Assembly (NCBI GenBank): GCA_964468355.1
Contig: CAYXSV010000020.1
Coordinates: forward strand, 1 to 7,835
DNA: 7,835 bases
From: CAYSLZ01 sp964468355
GTDB lineage: Bacteria; Patescibacteriota; Microgenomatia; UBA12405; JAHJSD01
Direction: 5' to 3'
This document shows positions 1 to 5,579 of the stretch, in pieces (the first letter of the stretch is position 1; each line of letters starts with the position of its first letter). The position numbers and the translations under genes were made by a program. The notes under the pieces were generated by a model that searched no databases, was not told the origin of the DNA, and saw only the letters and a program-made list of their open reading frames with translations.

Positions 1-291
1 TATTTATTGGTCGGGACAAAAAAGGCCGAGGAATTAACTTTTGGTTCAACCTCCCACGGCGCCGGCCGGACCAAGTCACGTACCCAGGCCAAAAAAGAAG
101 TTCAGGGCAAACAGTTACAACAAAAATTAAAAGAAAAAGGAATTTATATTAAAGGTGCCTCTTACTCCGGCCTGGCCGAAGAAGGCGGCCACGCCTACAA
201 GGATATTAATGAGGTAATTAAGGCGGCTTCTGAAACCGGGATTTCCACTCCGATTGCCAAGTTCCATCCGATCGGCAATGTCAAAGGCTAA
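1..291 (+). CDS. rtcB: RNA-splicing ligase RtcB, C-terminal part
   Basis: This is the last 96 or so codons of an RtcB-family RNA ligase, open at the window's left edge. The frame is open from base 1, so the TTG at 7 is not a real start. RtcB joins 2',3'-cyclic phosphate or 3'-phosphate RNA ends to 5'-OH ends using Mn2+ and GTP, in tRNA splicing or RNA repair. Visible landmarks are LVGTKKAEE, FGSTSHGAGR with the histidine that becomes guanylylated in the family, SRTQAKK, then GLAEE, AYKDINEV and the terminal VKG. The histidine lies 77 residues from the C-terminus, the same spacing as His404 in the 481-residue Pyrococcus horikoshii enzyme. The lysine of the terminal VKG corresponds to a GMP-contacting residue. 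The metal-binding core lies outside the window. The stop codon touches the first copy of the palindromic repeat. Confidence 0.95.
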   Translation, partial: YLLVGTKKAEELTFGSTSHGAGRTKSRTQAKKEVQGKQLQQKLKEKGIYIKGASYSGLAEEGGHAYKDINEVIKAASETGISTPIAKFHPIGNVKG

Positions 292-331
292 ACCGTCTAC
301 TTAGAGCTACGATCGTAGCATTAAATAGACA
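290..331. repeat. Palindromic repeat, copy 1 (left flank of the PaaX/Cas2-like gene)
   Basis: A 42-nt element starts AAACCGTCTA and contains a perfect 14-nt inner palindrome (306-319, core CTACGATCGTAG). Positions 295-330 form an imperfect 36-nt palindrome centred between 312 and 313: GTCTA pairs with TAGAC, TTA with TAA, and the core with itself. A near copy lies at 1031-1072. The element overlaps the stop codon of rtcB, and its right end supplies the -35 hexamer of the next gene. Confidence 0.85.
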
Positions 332-354
332 TTTTAATAAAATCAGGTTATGAT
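326..354 (+). promoter_or_regulatory. Sigma-70-type promoter of the PaaX/Cas2-like gene, probably leaderless
   Basis: TAGACA (326-331), a 17-nt spacer and TATGAT (349-354) make a good vegetative promoter. The expected transcription start, about seven bases past the -10, falls at the ATG at 361, so the mRNA would be leaderless; no Shine-Dalgarno is seen. The -35 is the right arm of palindrome copy 1, so a protein bound to the palindrome would block it. Confidence 0.55.
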
Positions 355-360
355 GAAAAT

Positions 361-1041
361 ATGGAAACTAAATCACGATTACTTAAAATTTTATACGCTA
401 CTGAAGATATTCTTATATTTTTTGATGATTATTTCAAATCAACAAGCTGGGTTTATCACGGAACAGGCATGTCTAATTCACAACTCAGAAGAAGCAAAAG
501 TTATTTAAATAAAAAAAATATTTTAGATAAAAGCTTCAAAATAAAAGAAAAGCCCGAAAGCATATTAGCACTTATTACTAAGCCATGGGATAAGAAATGG
601 CGCTTGGTAAGTTTTGATATACCGGAAAAACAACGACTTGTTCGGGATAATCTTCGAAAACAACTGAAAATATTAGGATTTAAACACTTTCAGCGATCTG
701 TATGGGTTTCACCTCTTCCGGCTGACAAACAACTACAATCCTTAGTTGAAGAAGTTGATAACCGCAAATATTTAAGTATTTTTATTGGAGAATTATTTAA
801 ACAAAACTCTTCTAAATTAGCTGCTGATTTATGGGAAATAGATTTGTGGAACCAAGCTGCAAACAATCTTTTATCATATTTAAAAAATAACCAAAAAGAA
901 AACGATAAAAAAACAAAAAAGAAATTTTGGGATTTAATTTTAGCCCACCCTAAACTACCACTCGATTTATTACCAGCTGATTGGCCGCTTGAAAAACTAA
1001 TCTCTAAATTTAAGATACATATTAAAGGAAAAACCGTCTAG
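361..1041 (+). CDS. PaaX-like winged-helix protein with Cas2-like central domain
   Basis: This 226-residue protein resembles PaaX-family regulators, often labelled Cas2 or PaaX in candidate-phyla genomes. Residues 1-70 are a likely helix-turn-helix region (SNSQLRRSKSYLNKKNIL). Residues 76-118 match the ferredoxin-fold PaaX middle/Cas2-like domain: WDKKWRLVSFDIPE, with an Asp in the place of the Cas2 beta-1 Asp, then LRKQLKILGFKHFQRSVWVSP-type sequence. Residues 196-209 carry the PaaX C-terminal signature (HPKLPLDLLPADWP). No CRISPR array or other cas gene is in the window, so a role in spacer acquisition is not supported. The gene is bracketed by two near-identical palindromes, and its last codons and TAG stop lie inside the second. 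PaaX proteins bind palindromic operators, so autoregulation is plausible; a mobile cassette is the alternative. The biological target is unknown. The start was chosen for promoter spacing and the full domain. Confidence 0.8.
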   Translation: METKSRLLKILYATEDILIFFDDYFKSTSWVYHGTGMSNSQLRRSKSYLNKKNILDKSFKIKEKPESILALITKPWDKKWRLVSFDIPEKQRLVRDNLRKQLKILGFKHFQRSVWVSPLPADKQLQSLVEEVDNRKYLSIFIGELFKQNSSKLAADLWEIDLWNQAANNLLSYLKNNQKENDKKTKKKFWDLILAHPKLPLDLLPADWPLEKLISKFKIHIKGKTV

Positions 1042-1072
1042 TTAACACTACGATCGTAGCATTAAGTGGACA
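1031..1072. repeat. Palindromic repeat, copy 2 (right flank of the PaaX/Cas2-like gene)
   Basis: This second copy begins with the same AAACCGTCTA and contains the perfect 12-nt palindrome CTACGATCGTAG (1048-1059). It differs from copy 1 at six positions by my alignment. The outer arms GTCTA (1036-1040) and TGGAC (1067-1071) still pair if one G-U is allowed, so the fold is kept despite sequence change. It lies between the convergent PaaX-like gene and recF and includes the former's stop codon. No T-run follows on the plus strand, so it is a poor intrinsic terminator. Confidence 0.85.
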
Positions 1073-1084
1073 AATTAGGTTTAT

Positions 1085-2119
1085 TTATGTTAATTTAATT
1101 ACTTTTGCTTGAAAAGGAACTGAGATGTCTTCGGTAAGAGTGAGAAATGTTTGGTAGTGGGGTAAAAGTGAAACGACTAGTTCCTGATTAGCTTTATCCA
1201 ACTCGGAAAAAATATCATCTAAAAGCAATACCGGTTTTTTGTCTTGTTGTTCTTCAATAAAAGAAAGTTGGGCTAACTTAAGCGCTAAAGTTGCTAACCT
1301 TTGTTGACCGCGTGAACCCCAAGTAGCAACATTCTTTGGTTGATCACCAAATTCAGAACTTATAACCCTAAAATCATCTCTTTGAGGACCAATAGTGGTA
1401 ACACCCCGGTCAACATCTTTTTGATAACATTCTTCTAAAAGATCTACGGTTATCGGACTAGCTAAATAATCCACCTTTAAATGAGAAAACTCATTTCTTT
1501 GGTTTTGCCAATAATAATTGGCAAATTCCAAAAATTGTTCGCGTTTTTGGCGAAGTATTTCTCCGTTTTTTTCCAAGGTTTTAGACCAAAAGAAAAGCTC
1601 CTCTTTTTTAGCTTTCCTTTCTTGAATTCTTCTTAAAACACGATTCCGCCTGATAATTGCCTTGTTGAAAGTTAACAACGGCTGATAATATTCCCAACTC
1701 CAACTTGACCAGACATCATCTAAAAAATTGCGGCGGCGGCTCGGTGAACCCCGTATCATCCTTATATTTTCAGGCCTAAAAATTACTGAACTAAACTCTC
1801 TTATAAACTGGGATTTCTTTTTTTCTACATCATCTACCCAAAATTGTTTGGTTACTTTATCTTTTTCTGTCTGCAGAGCGATTTTTAAAAAAACATCAGC
1901 AACAAGTCCCTCAACCAAGGCCAGCGATTTCCCCCAGCGAATCATTTCTTCTATTTTTGTAGCTCGAAAACTTTCTCCGGAAGCAAGAAGATAAATTGAT
2001 TCCAAAAGATTTGTTTTTCCCGAAGTATTAGGACCAATAATTAAGTTCAATTGTTCTGAAAATTCAAGTTTTTTCGTGTAGTTGCGAAAGTCAACTAAAT
2101 TAAGTTTATTTAATTTCAT
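1085..2119 (-). CDS. recF: DNA replication and repair protein RecF
   Basis: RecF is an SMC-like ATPase that binds gapped DNA with RecO and RecR and helps load RecA. The 344-residue protein is close to the usual family length of about 360. It has the N-terminal motif LNLVDFRNY, Walker A GPNTSGKTN (residues 29-37), the ABC signature SRGQQRLATLALKLAQ (269-284) and Walker B PVLLLDDIFSELD (296-308) with the D-loop Asp. A charged, helical middle (about 150-220) fits the lobe II region. The ATG at 2119 overlaps the stop of rplY as ATGA, so recF is probably translated by coupling to rplY; no separate Shine-Dalgarno is visible. recF often sits near dnaA; here it closes the minus-strand series and converges on the PaaX-like gene. 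Confidence 0.96.
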   Translation of the reverse strand: MKLNKLNLVDFRNYTKKLEFSEQLNLIIGPNTSGKTNLLESIYLLASGESFRATKIEEMIRWGKSLALVEGLVADVFLKIALQTEKDKVTKQFWVDDVEKKKSQFIREFSSVIFRPENIRMIRGSPSRRRNFLDDVWSSWSWEYYQPLLTFNKAIIRRNRVLRRIQERKAKKEELFFWSKTLEKNGEILRQKREQFLEFANYYWQNQRNEFSHLKVDYLASPITVDLLEECYQKDVDRGVTTIGPQRDDFRVISSEFGDQPKNVATWGSRGQQRLATLALKLAQLSFIEEQQDKKPVLLLDDIFSELDKANQELVVSLLPHYQTFLTLTEDISVPFQAKVIKLT

Positions 2120-2883
2120 TCTTGATCAGGTTTTTCTGGCTGTGATTCTTCCTCCGGCAATTCCTCTTCTCCGGGAGCTTCTTCCTCTGGCATCTCCTCT
2201 CCTTCCACCAAGTCTTCTTCATCGACCAAAAGTTCTTCCTCAGGCGTCACCGGCTCCTCAATTTCTTCAAGAAGAGGTTCAACCTTGGCCAAAATTTGGT
2301 CTTTTTCCGTCTTTATCTCCACATCCTTAGAAACTTTTTCCAAATCGGCTATCGTAACCGCATCATCAACTTCTTCAAGTTCACTGACATCAACAATAAA
2401 CTTGTCCGGAAGTTCTGTTGGCAGTGCCTCAACTTCAAGCTGATCAACCAATTGAACTAAAACACCCTCTCCGGATTCAGCGGCAGGAGATTTACCTACC
2501 AATTCAACAGGGACTTCCGCTGTAACTTTTTGGCTCAAATCGACTTGATGTAAATCTAAATGAATTAATTGGTCATTTATCGGATGATATTGAAAGTTTT
2601 TTAAAAGAACCGGCCTTTTCTTTTTTTCACCCTTAACCTTTACATCAACCAAGCTCGTTTCTCCTACTCGCTTAAAGGTCTCATTAAAGTCATGCAAATC
2701 TATTTTCACATTAAGCGAATCAATTTCCCGTCCATAAATAATCGCTGGAATTAAGGCCTGGTCTCTTAAATTCTTGACTTTACGACCGGTAATACTCCGC
2801 TTTTGGACTTTTAAAACCGGCCGATTGCTTTTAGCCTTTGGCGTTGAGCCTTTAACTTTTTTTGTTTTTTTATTTTTCGCCAT
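2116..2883 (-). CDS. rplY: Large-subunit ribosomal protein bL25, CTC/TL5 type
   Basis: bL25 binds 5S rRNA in the large subunit; the long CTC/TL5 form adds a second beta domain. In these 255 residues, 1-22 are a lysine-rich extension, and about 25-115 are the L25 domain (GRKVKNLRDQALIPAIIYG, YHPINDQLIHLDLHQV). Residues 120-205 are the TL5 C-terminal domain (EVEALPTELPDKFIVDVSEL, VTIADL), and about 205-255 form a very acidic Glu/Pro tail that is longer than I expect for the family. A weak Shine-Dalgarno AGGG lies eight bases before the ATG. It follows ssrA by 44 nt with no clear terminator between, and its TGA overlaps the recF start. The use of TGA as stop argues against the code-25 lineages. 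The family call is secure; the tail's function is unknown. Confidence 0.95.
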   Translation of the reverse strand: MAKNKKTKKVKGSTPKAKSNRPVLKVQKRSITGRKVKNLRDQALIPAIIYGREIDSLNVKIDLHDFNETFKRVGETSLVDVKVKGEKKKRPVLLKNFQYHPINDQLIHLDLHQVDLSQKVTAEVPVELVGKSPAAESGEGVLVQLVDQLEVEALPTELPDKFIVDVSELEEVDDAVTIADLEKVSKDVEIKTEKDQILAKVEPLLEEIEEPVTPEEELLVDEEDLVEGEEMPEEEAPGEEELPEEESQPEKPDQE

Positions 2884-2927
2884 TATATTATCCCTAATTA
2901 CTTATTACTATTTACTAATTACTTTCT

Positions 2928-3308
2928 TGGTGGAGATGCCGCGGAATGACCGCGGGTCCAGAAAAATACGATAAAAATGTCTACAAGCTTAGAATATTTT
3001 AGTTTTTGCTGACAGTTAGACAATATTCAAAACTTCTATCAGCGCTGGCCAATTATATTCTCCTTTTTAAACGGCCAACTTAAAAAGGAAAAGTCTAGTA
3101 AATTGTCACCTAATCCGGCCGCCTAGACATCAGCGGGACAGATGCTCCGAACAATTATGCTACTGCAACTGCGAAGTCACTAGCAGCAAATGCCGGAGAG
3201 CCATCGATAGATTCGTTGGCATGTTTGTTTTGGTCTGTTTAACCTCTTTTACCAAAGAGGGCTTGCTGTTTTTAAACGTGCTTTTTCCGTCGAATCAAAT
3301 ACATCCCC
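2928..3308 (-). ncRNA. ssrA: Transfer-messenger RNA (tmRNA)
   Basis: tmRNA with SmpB rescues stalled ribosomes and adds a degradation tag. The 381-nt gene begins GGGGATG and runs into TTTGATTCGACGG, the tmRNA 5' signature. It ends CATCTCC plus encoded ACCA. The seven-pair acceptor stem is complete, and its third pair is G-U, the alanine identity element. A T-arm (CCGCG/CGCGG) precedes the 3' end at the expected length. A hairpin of CCCTCTTT with AAAAGAGG upstream of the tag fits pseudoknot 1. A tag frame starting ANESIDG and ending in TAA lies where expected. The gene sits just after smpB on the same strand. No clear own promoter is seen, so it may be processed from an smpB transcript. Confidence 0.95.
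3155..3220 (-). other. tmRNA tag-peptide reading frame
   Basis: Read from GCC at 3220, the resume frame encodes 21 residues, beginning ANESIDGSP and ending SDFAVAVA, then TAA. The Ala-Asn start and the small hydrophobic, Ala-ending tail are typical of proteolysis tags; 21 residues is long compared with the 10-residue E. coli tag. The resume codon is inferred from the frame and family pattern. Confidence 0.8.
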
Positions 3309-3358
3309 AAAACGACTTCGTCGTAATTTTCAATTTTCAAATGCTCAATTTTCAAAAA

Positions 3359-3811
3359 TTAATTTTCTTTTTGAATATTTGAATATTTGAACTTTTGAAT
3401 ATTTTTATCAATTTCTTTTTCTATCAAATCCCGCTTTTTTTGATGTTTAGTTTTTCTCTTACCTATACCTAATAATAGTTTAATCCAACGGCCCTTAGTA
3501 TAACACGCTAAAGGCACAATCGTCAATTTTTGTCCTTTCTTTTCGATTAGCTTTTTTATTTCGTTTTCCTTCAGCAAAAGCTTACGCTTTCGATCCATTT
3601 CCTGGTTTTCACTCCGAGCAAAAGGATAAGGGTGGATAACGGCATTAATTAAATAAGGCTGGCCACTAATTATTTTAACAAAAGCGTCTTTAAGCTGTAT
3701 CCCCCTCGTTCGAATTGCTTTGGCTTCCGCACCGGTTAAAACAATTCCCGCCTCAACCTTATCCTCAATTTCATACTCCCGGTAAGCGTTTTTATTAACA
3801 ATTTTCCTCAT
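3359..3811 (-). CDS. smpB: SsrA-binding protein SmpB
   Basis: SmpB binds the tRNA-like end of tmRNA and is needed to bring it to stalled ribosomes. The 150 residues show the OB-fold core: NKNAYREYEIEDKVEAGIVLTGAEAKAIR (about 6-34), LKDAFVKI, the INAVIHPYPFAR region, RKRKLLLKENEIKKL (about 74-88) and LTIVPLACYTKGRWIKLLLGIGKRK. The basic C-terminal tail that enters the mRNA channel begins near residue 118. The last dozen residues (KFKYSNIQKEN) are encoded by a low-complexity TTTGAATATTTGAA-type run and look like read-through into intergenic filler rather than conserved sequence. The start is 13 nt after the jag stop, with TATAAT five bases upstream and no Shine-Dalgarno, so it could be both operonic and started as a leaderless transcript. 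ssrA follows 50 nt later. Confidence 0.95.
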   Translation of the reverse strand: MRKIVNKNAYREYEIEDKVEAGIVLTGAEAKAIRTRGIQLKDAFVKIISGQPYLINAVIHPYPFARSENQEMDRKRKLLLKENEIKKLIEKKGQKLTIVPLACYTKGRWIKLLLGIGKRKTKHQKKRDLIEKEIDKNIQKFKYSNIQKEN

Positions 3812-3824
3812 ATACTATTATATA

Positions 3825-4289
3825 TTAAGAAGAAGGTTTTGGAGTAATGACAACGTAACGCTGTGGAGGTCTGCCTTCAGACTCGGTACTAACATCAGGA
3901 TCATCATTTAAAGTCATATGGATAACTCTTCGTTCAAACGGAGTCATTGGTGACAAAGCAACCGGCCGACCGGAAAATTTAGCTCTTTTTGCTGAATTTA
4001 AAGCAATACCCTGCAATCGTTCTGCCTGCTCTTTACGATAACCATCAACATCAACTACAATTTGCTGCCATTTTCCTAATTTTTGAAAAACCATCAATCC
4101 TAAAATTAATTGAATAGAAGATAAAGTTTTTCCATGAAAACCAATCAGCGGGCCGGGATCTTCAGATGAAATATTAATTTTTATCCCTTCATCTTCTTCA
4201 CCTGATTTAATTTTAACTTTTTGATCCAGCTTTTCAAACAATTCCTTTGCTAGGTTTTCAACCAATTCGATTTTGTTTTTTTTATTCAT
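3825..4289 (-). CDS. jag: KH-R3H RNA-binding protein Jag/KhpB
   Basis: The 154-residue protein has a KH domain with the GxxG loop IGFHGKT (49-55) and an R3H domain with R120-x3-H124 followed by TESEGRPPQRYVVITPKP (135-152). It is the RNA-binding KhpB/Jag (SpoIIIJ-associated) protein, which in Firmicutes acts with KhpA in RNA binding and cell-division or elongation control. The N-terminal Jag_N domain of longer homologues is absent, giving a minimal KH-R3H form. It follows yidC as in most bacteria. A 20-nt palindrome lies in the 52-nt gap between them. No Shine-Dalgarno precedes the ATG, only an A-rich stretch. Confidence 0.93.
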   Translation of the reverse strand: MNKKNKIELVENLAKELFEKLDQKVKIKSGEEDEGIKINISSEDPGPLIGFHGKTLSSIQLILGLMVFQKLGKWQQIVVDVDGYRKEQAERLQGIALNSAKRAKFSGRPVALSPMTPFERRVIHMTLNDDPDVSTESEGRPPQRYVVITPKPSS

Positions 4290-4311
4290 ATTTGTTTTTT
4301 TGCATATGTAA

Positions 4312-4331
4312 GGACAACTCTAGAGTTGTCC
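4312..4331. repeat. Perfect 20-nt palindrome between yidC and jag
   Basis: GGACAACTCT is followed directly by its reverse complement AGAGTTGTCC. After one mismatched pair, GTA (4308-4310) and TAC (4333-4335) extend it. On the minus strand an A-run follows, and no T-run follows on either strand, so it is not a standard intrinsic terminator. It resembles the palindromic intergenic repeats that are dispersed in some genomes; within this window only one copy is seen. Confidence 0.7.
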
Positions 4332-4341
4332 CTACAATTCA

Positions 4342-5109
4342 CTATTTGCTATTCCCAATTCCTATCCTTTTTATTATAAACTGCTGACCTAAATTAAACA
4401 AACTAAAGGTAAACCAATAAAGGACCAGTCCTGCAGGAAATCGCGTTCCGATAAATATAGTCATCAACGGAAATAAATACATCGACTGAGTTCTCATCAT
4501 CGATGCAAAGTCATCTTTTTTATCTTCTGTTTCTTTTGCCGCTTCTTTTTCTTTTTCAACCGACGGCATCATAACTTTCGCCGACAAAAATTGAGAAATT
4601 GCAGCACCAATAACAAAAAAACCTGGAATTTTTTTGCCAAAGACCTCAATCATGTCCGGTTCACTTAATTTAAGATACAAAAACCTTAATCCTAATTGAG
4701 CGTTTTCGGAAAGTTTTAAAAAAGGATATAATAACTCGTTTAGCTTACTAATACCGCCATTATTACCCAAAACTCGTCGAAAAGCCTGATATAAGGCAAT
4801 TAAAATAACTATTTGTAATATTTGTGGAATAAATCCTGAAAATGGTTTAATACCTTCCTGCCGATATAACTCCATTTGGGCTTTTGCTAAAGCTTCCTTA
4901 TCTTCTTTATGTTTTTTTTTCAATTTTTCAAGTTTTGGTCCAATATCTTTCATTTTTTGAGCCGTTTTTAAAGAAGGCAAAGTTAAAGGTAAAAGAAGAG
5001 TGCGTAAAGAAACAGTTAAGCTAATTATTGCCAAGCCCAAATTGCCAAATAAATGGTAAAAAGCAATTAAAGCATTTAATAATGGTTGAAATAGGAGTGT
5101 GTTCCACAT
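4342..5109 (-). CDS. yidC: Membrane protein insertase YidC/Oxa1
   Basis: YidC inserts membrane proteins alone or with Sec. The 255-residue protein is the short form without a large periplasmic domain. The first segment (about 21-45) contains the hydrophilic-groove arginine R36 in TVSLRTLLLPLTL. A charged cytoplasmic coiled hairpin follows (47-88, KMKDIGPKLEKLKKKHKED). Further membrane segments lie near 92-112, 162-182, 208-222 and 226-247; a Lys/Glu-rich loop (184-200) sits between the third and fourth. It lies between rnpA and jag, the usual order, 47 nt after the rnpA stop; no yidD is present. The short basic tail (IIKRIGIGNSK) fits the family. A GGAG lies about 20 nt before the ATG, too far to act as its ribosome site. 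Confidence 0.95.
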   Translation of the reverse strand: MWNTLLFQPLLNALIAFYHLFGNLGLAIISLTVSLRTLLLPLTLPSLKTAQKMKDIGPKLEKLKKKHKEDKEALAKAQMELYRQEGIKPFSGFIPQILQIVILIALYQAFRRVLGNNGGISKLNELLYPFLKLSENAQLGLRFLYLKLSEPDMIEVFGKKIPGFFVIGAAISQFLSAKVMMPSVEKEKEAAKETEDKKDDFASMMRTQSMYLFPLMTIFIGTRFPAGLVLYWFTFSLFNLGQQFIIKRIGIGNSK

Positions 5110-5156
5110 TTTTTAATTACCGCATATTCTCCGAACTTTTAACGCACGCATATTTA

Positions 5157-5489
5157 TCAGAATAATCGGTCAATATTTTTAATTTCATTTTTAATTTCTT
5201 GATAATTAGCATTTTTTATATTTCTTTTTGTTAAAAGGATAACAAAAATATCCTTACGCATTTCTGAGAGTAAACCTTTTACCGCCTCGCTTAGCCGACG
5301 CCTGATTTTGTTTCTCCCAACTGCTTTTTTGTCAATTTTTTTAGAAACTACAAATCCAAATTTCGGCCCTTCTTTTTGTCCTTTTAAAATCAAAGCAACA
5401 AATAAAGGGGTATGAACCTTTTGGCCTTTATTTTTAATTTTTTCAAAATTTTTTCTTTTCTTAAGCCGAAACTCTTTTGGCAAGGCCAT
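5157..5489 (-). CDS. rnpA: Ribonuclease P protein component
   Basis: RnpA is the small basic protein of RNase P, which matures tRNA 5' ends and probably also the adjacent tmRNA. I choose the ATG at 5489 (MALPKEFRLKKRKNF), giving 110 residues, the normal size. An in-frame upstream ATG at 5534 would add 15 residues unlike the family and would place the promoter inside the gene. The family signature is clear: GFVVSKKIDKKAVGRNKIRRRLSEAV (about 45-70), containing the RNA-binding RNR-type arginines, and the FEKIKNKGQKVHTPLF element near the start. The rpmH gene, which usually lies just upstream, is absent: only 90 nt separate this start from dnaA. The stop is TGA. Confidence 0.93.
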   Translation of the reverse strand: MALPKEFRLKKRKNFEKIKNKGQKVHTPLFVALILKGQKEGPKFGFVVSKKIDKKAVGRNKIRRRLSEAVKGLLSEMRKDIFVILLTKRNIKNANYQEIKNEIKNIDRLF

Positions 5490-5496
5490 GGAGTTG

Positions 5497-5505
5497 ATTA
5501 TAACA
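5497..5505 (-). promoter_or_regulatory. Extended -10 promoter of the rnpA series
   Basis: Read on the minus strand, TGTTATAAT is an exact extended -10 element ending seven bases before the rnpA ATG. This puts the transcription start at or next to the start codon. No good -35 lies 17 bases upstream, which extended -10 promoters tolerate. It is the likely main promoter for rnpA-yidC-jag and perhaps the genes beyond. Confidence 0.5.
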
Positions 5506-5527
5506 TAAGTCAACTGTAAATTGCCTC

Positions 5528-5556
5528 TTGTCAAATGTGGATAAAACTTTTACAAT
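5528..5556 (+). promoter_or_regulatory. dnaA promoter overlapped by DnaA boxes
   Basis: TTGTCA (5528-5533), a 17-nt spacer and TACAAT (5551-5556) each match consensus at five of six positions. The start would be near 5563, giving a leader of about 17 nt with no Shine-Dalgarno. One DnaA box lies in the spacer and one at the -10/start region, the geometry expected for repression of dnaA by its own product. Confidence 0.6.
5536..5544 (-). promoter_or_regulatory. DnaA box, perfect consensus
   Basis: TGTGGATAA on the plus strand is the exact complement of the consensus TTATCCACA. It sits in the dnaA promoter spacer. Confidence 0.8.
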
Positions 5557-5564
5557 GTGAATAA
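5556..5564 (-). promoter_or_regulatory. DnaA box, one mismatch
   Basis: TGTGAATAA differs from the consensus at one base. It has the same orientation as the perfect box exactly 20 bp upstream, about two helical turns, so both would lie on the same face of the DNA. Confidence 0.7.
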
Positions 5565-5579
5565 CTGCCTAAATGAAAA

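Noticed and set aside
361..1041. The Cas2-like protein as evidence of a CRISPR-Cas system
   Set aside because: The match covers a PaaX-type three-part protein with an N-terminal DNA-binding region and PaaX C-terminal signature. There is no cas1, no other cas gene and no repeat-spacer array; the two palindromes are 741 bp apart.
1036..1072. Palindrome copy 2 as the bidirectional terminator of the PaaX-like gene and recF
   Set aside because: It lies between convergent genes, but neither strand has a T-run after the stem, and copy 1 has the same sequence in a different setting, so a repeat or operator fits better.
1728..1994. Plus-strand open frame of 88 codons
   Set aside because: It lies wholly antisense to recF, which has all its ATPase motifs, and its translation resembles no family.
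2082..2330. Plus-strand open frame of 82 codons rich in Pro and Leu
   Set aside because: It is the antisense reading of the Glu/Pro-rich end of rplY; the composition follows from the complementary codons.
2774..2974. Plus-strand open frame of 66 codons with a hydrophobic stretch
   Set aside because: It is antisense to the start of rplY and runs into the 3' end of tmRNA; the hydrophobic run mirrors Lys-rich codons.
3311..3323. ACGAC/GTCGT hairpin between smpB and ssrA as a terminator
   Set aside because: The stem is only five pairs, and just four T residues follow before the tmRNA 5' end, so termination there is not convincing.
5490..5534. Upstream ATG of rnpA at 5534
   Set aside because: The 15 extra residues do not resemble RnpA, and the extended -10 element lies inside this stretch; the ATG at 5489 gives the usual length.
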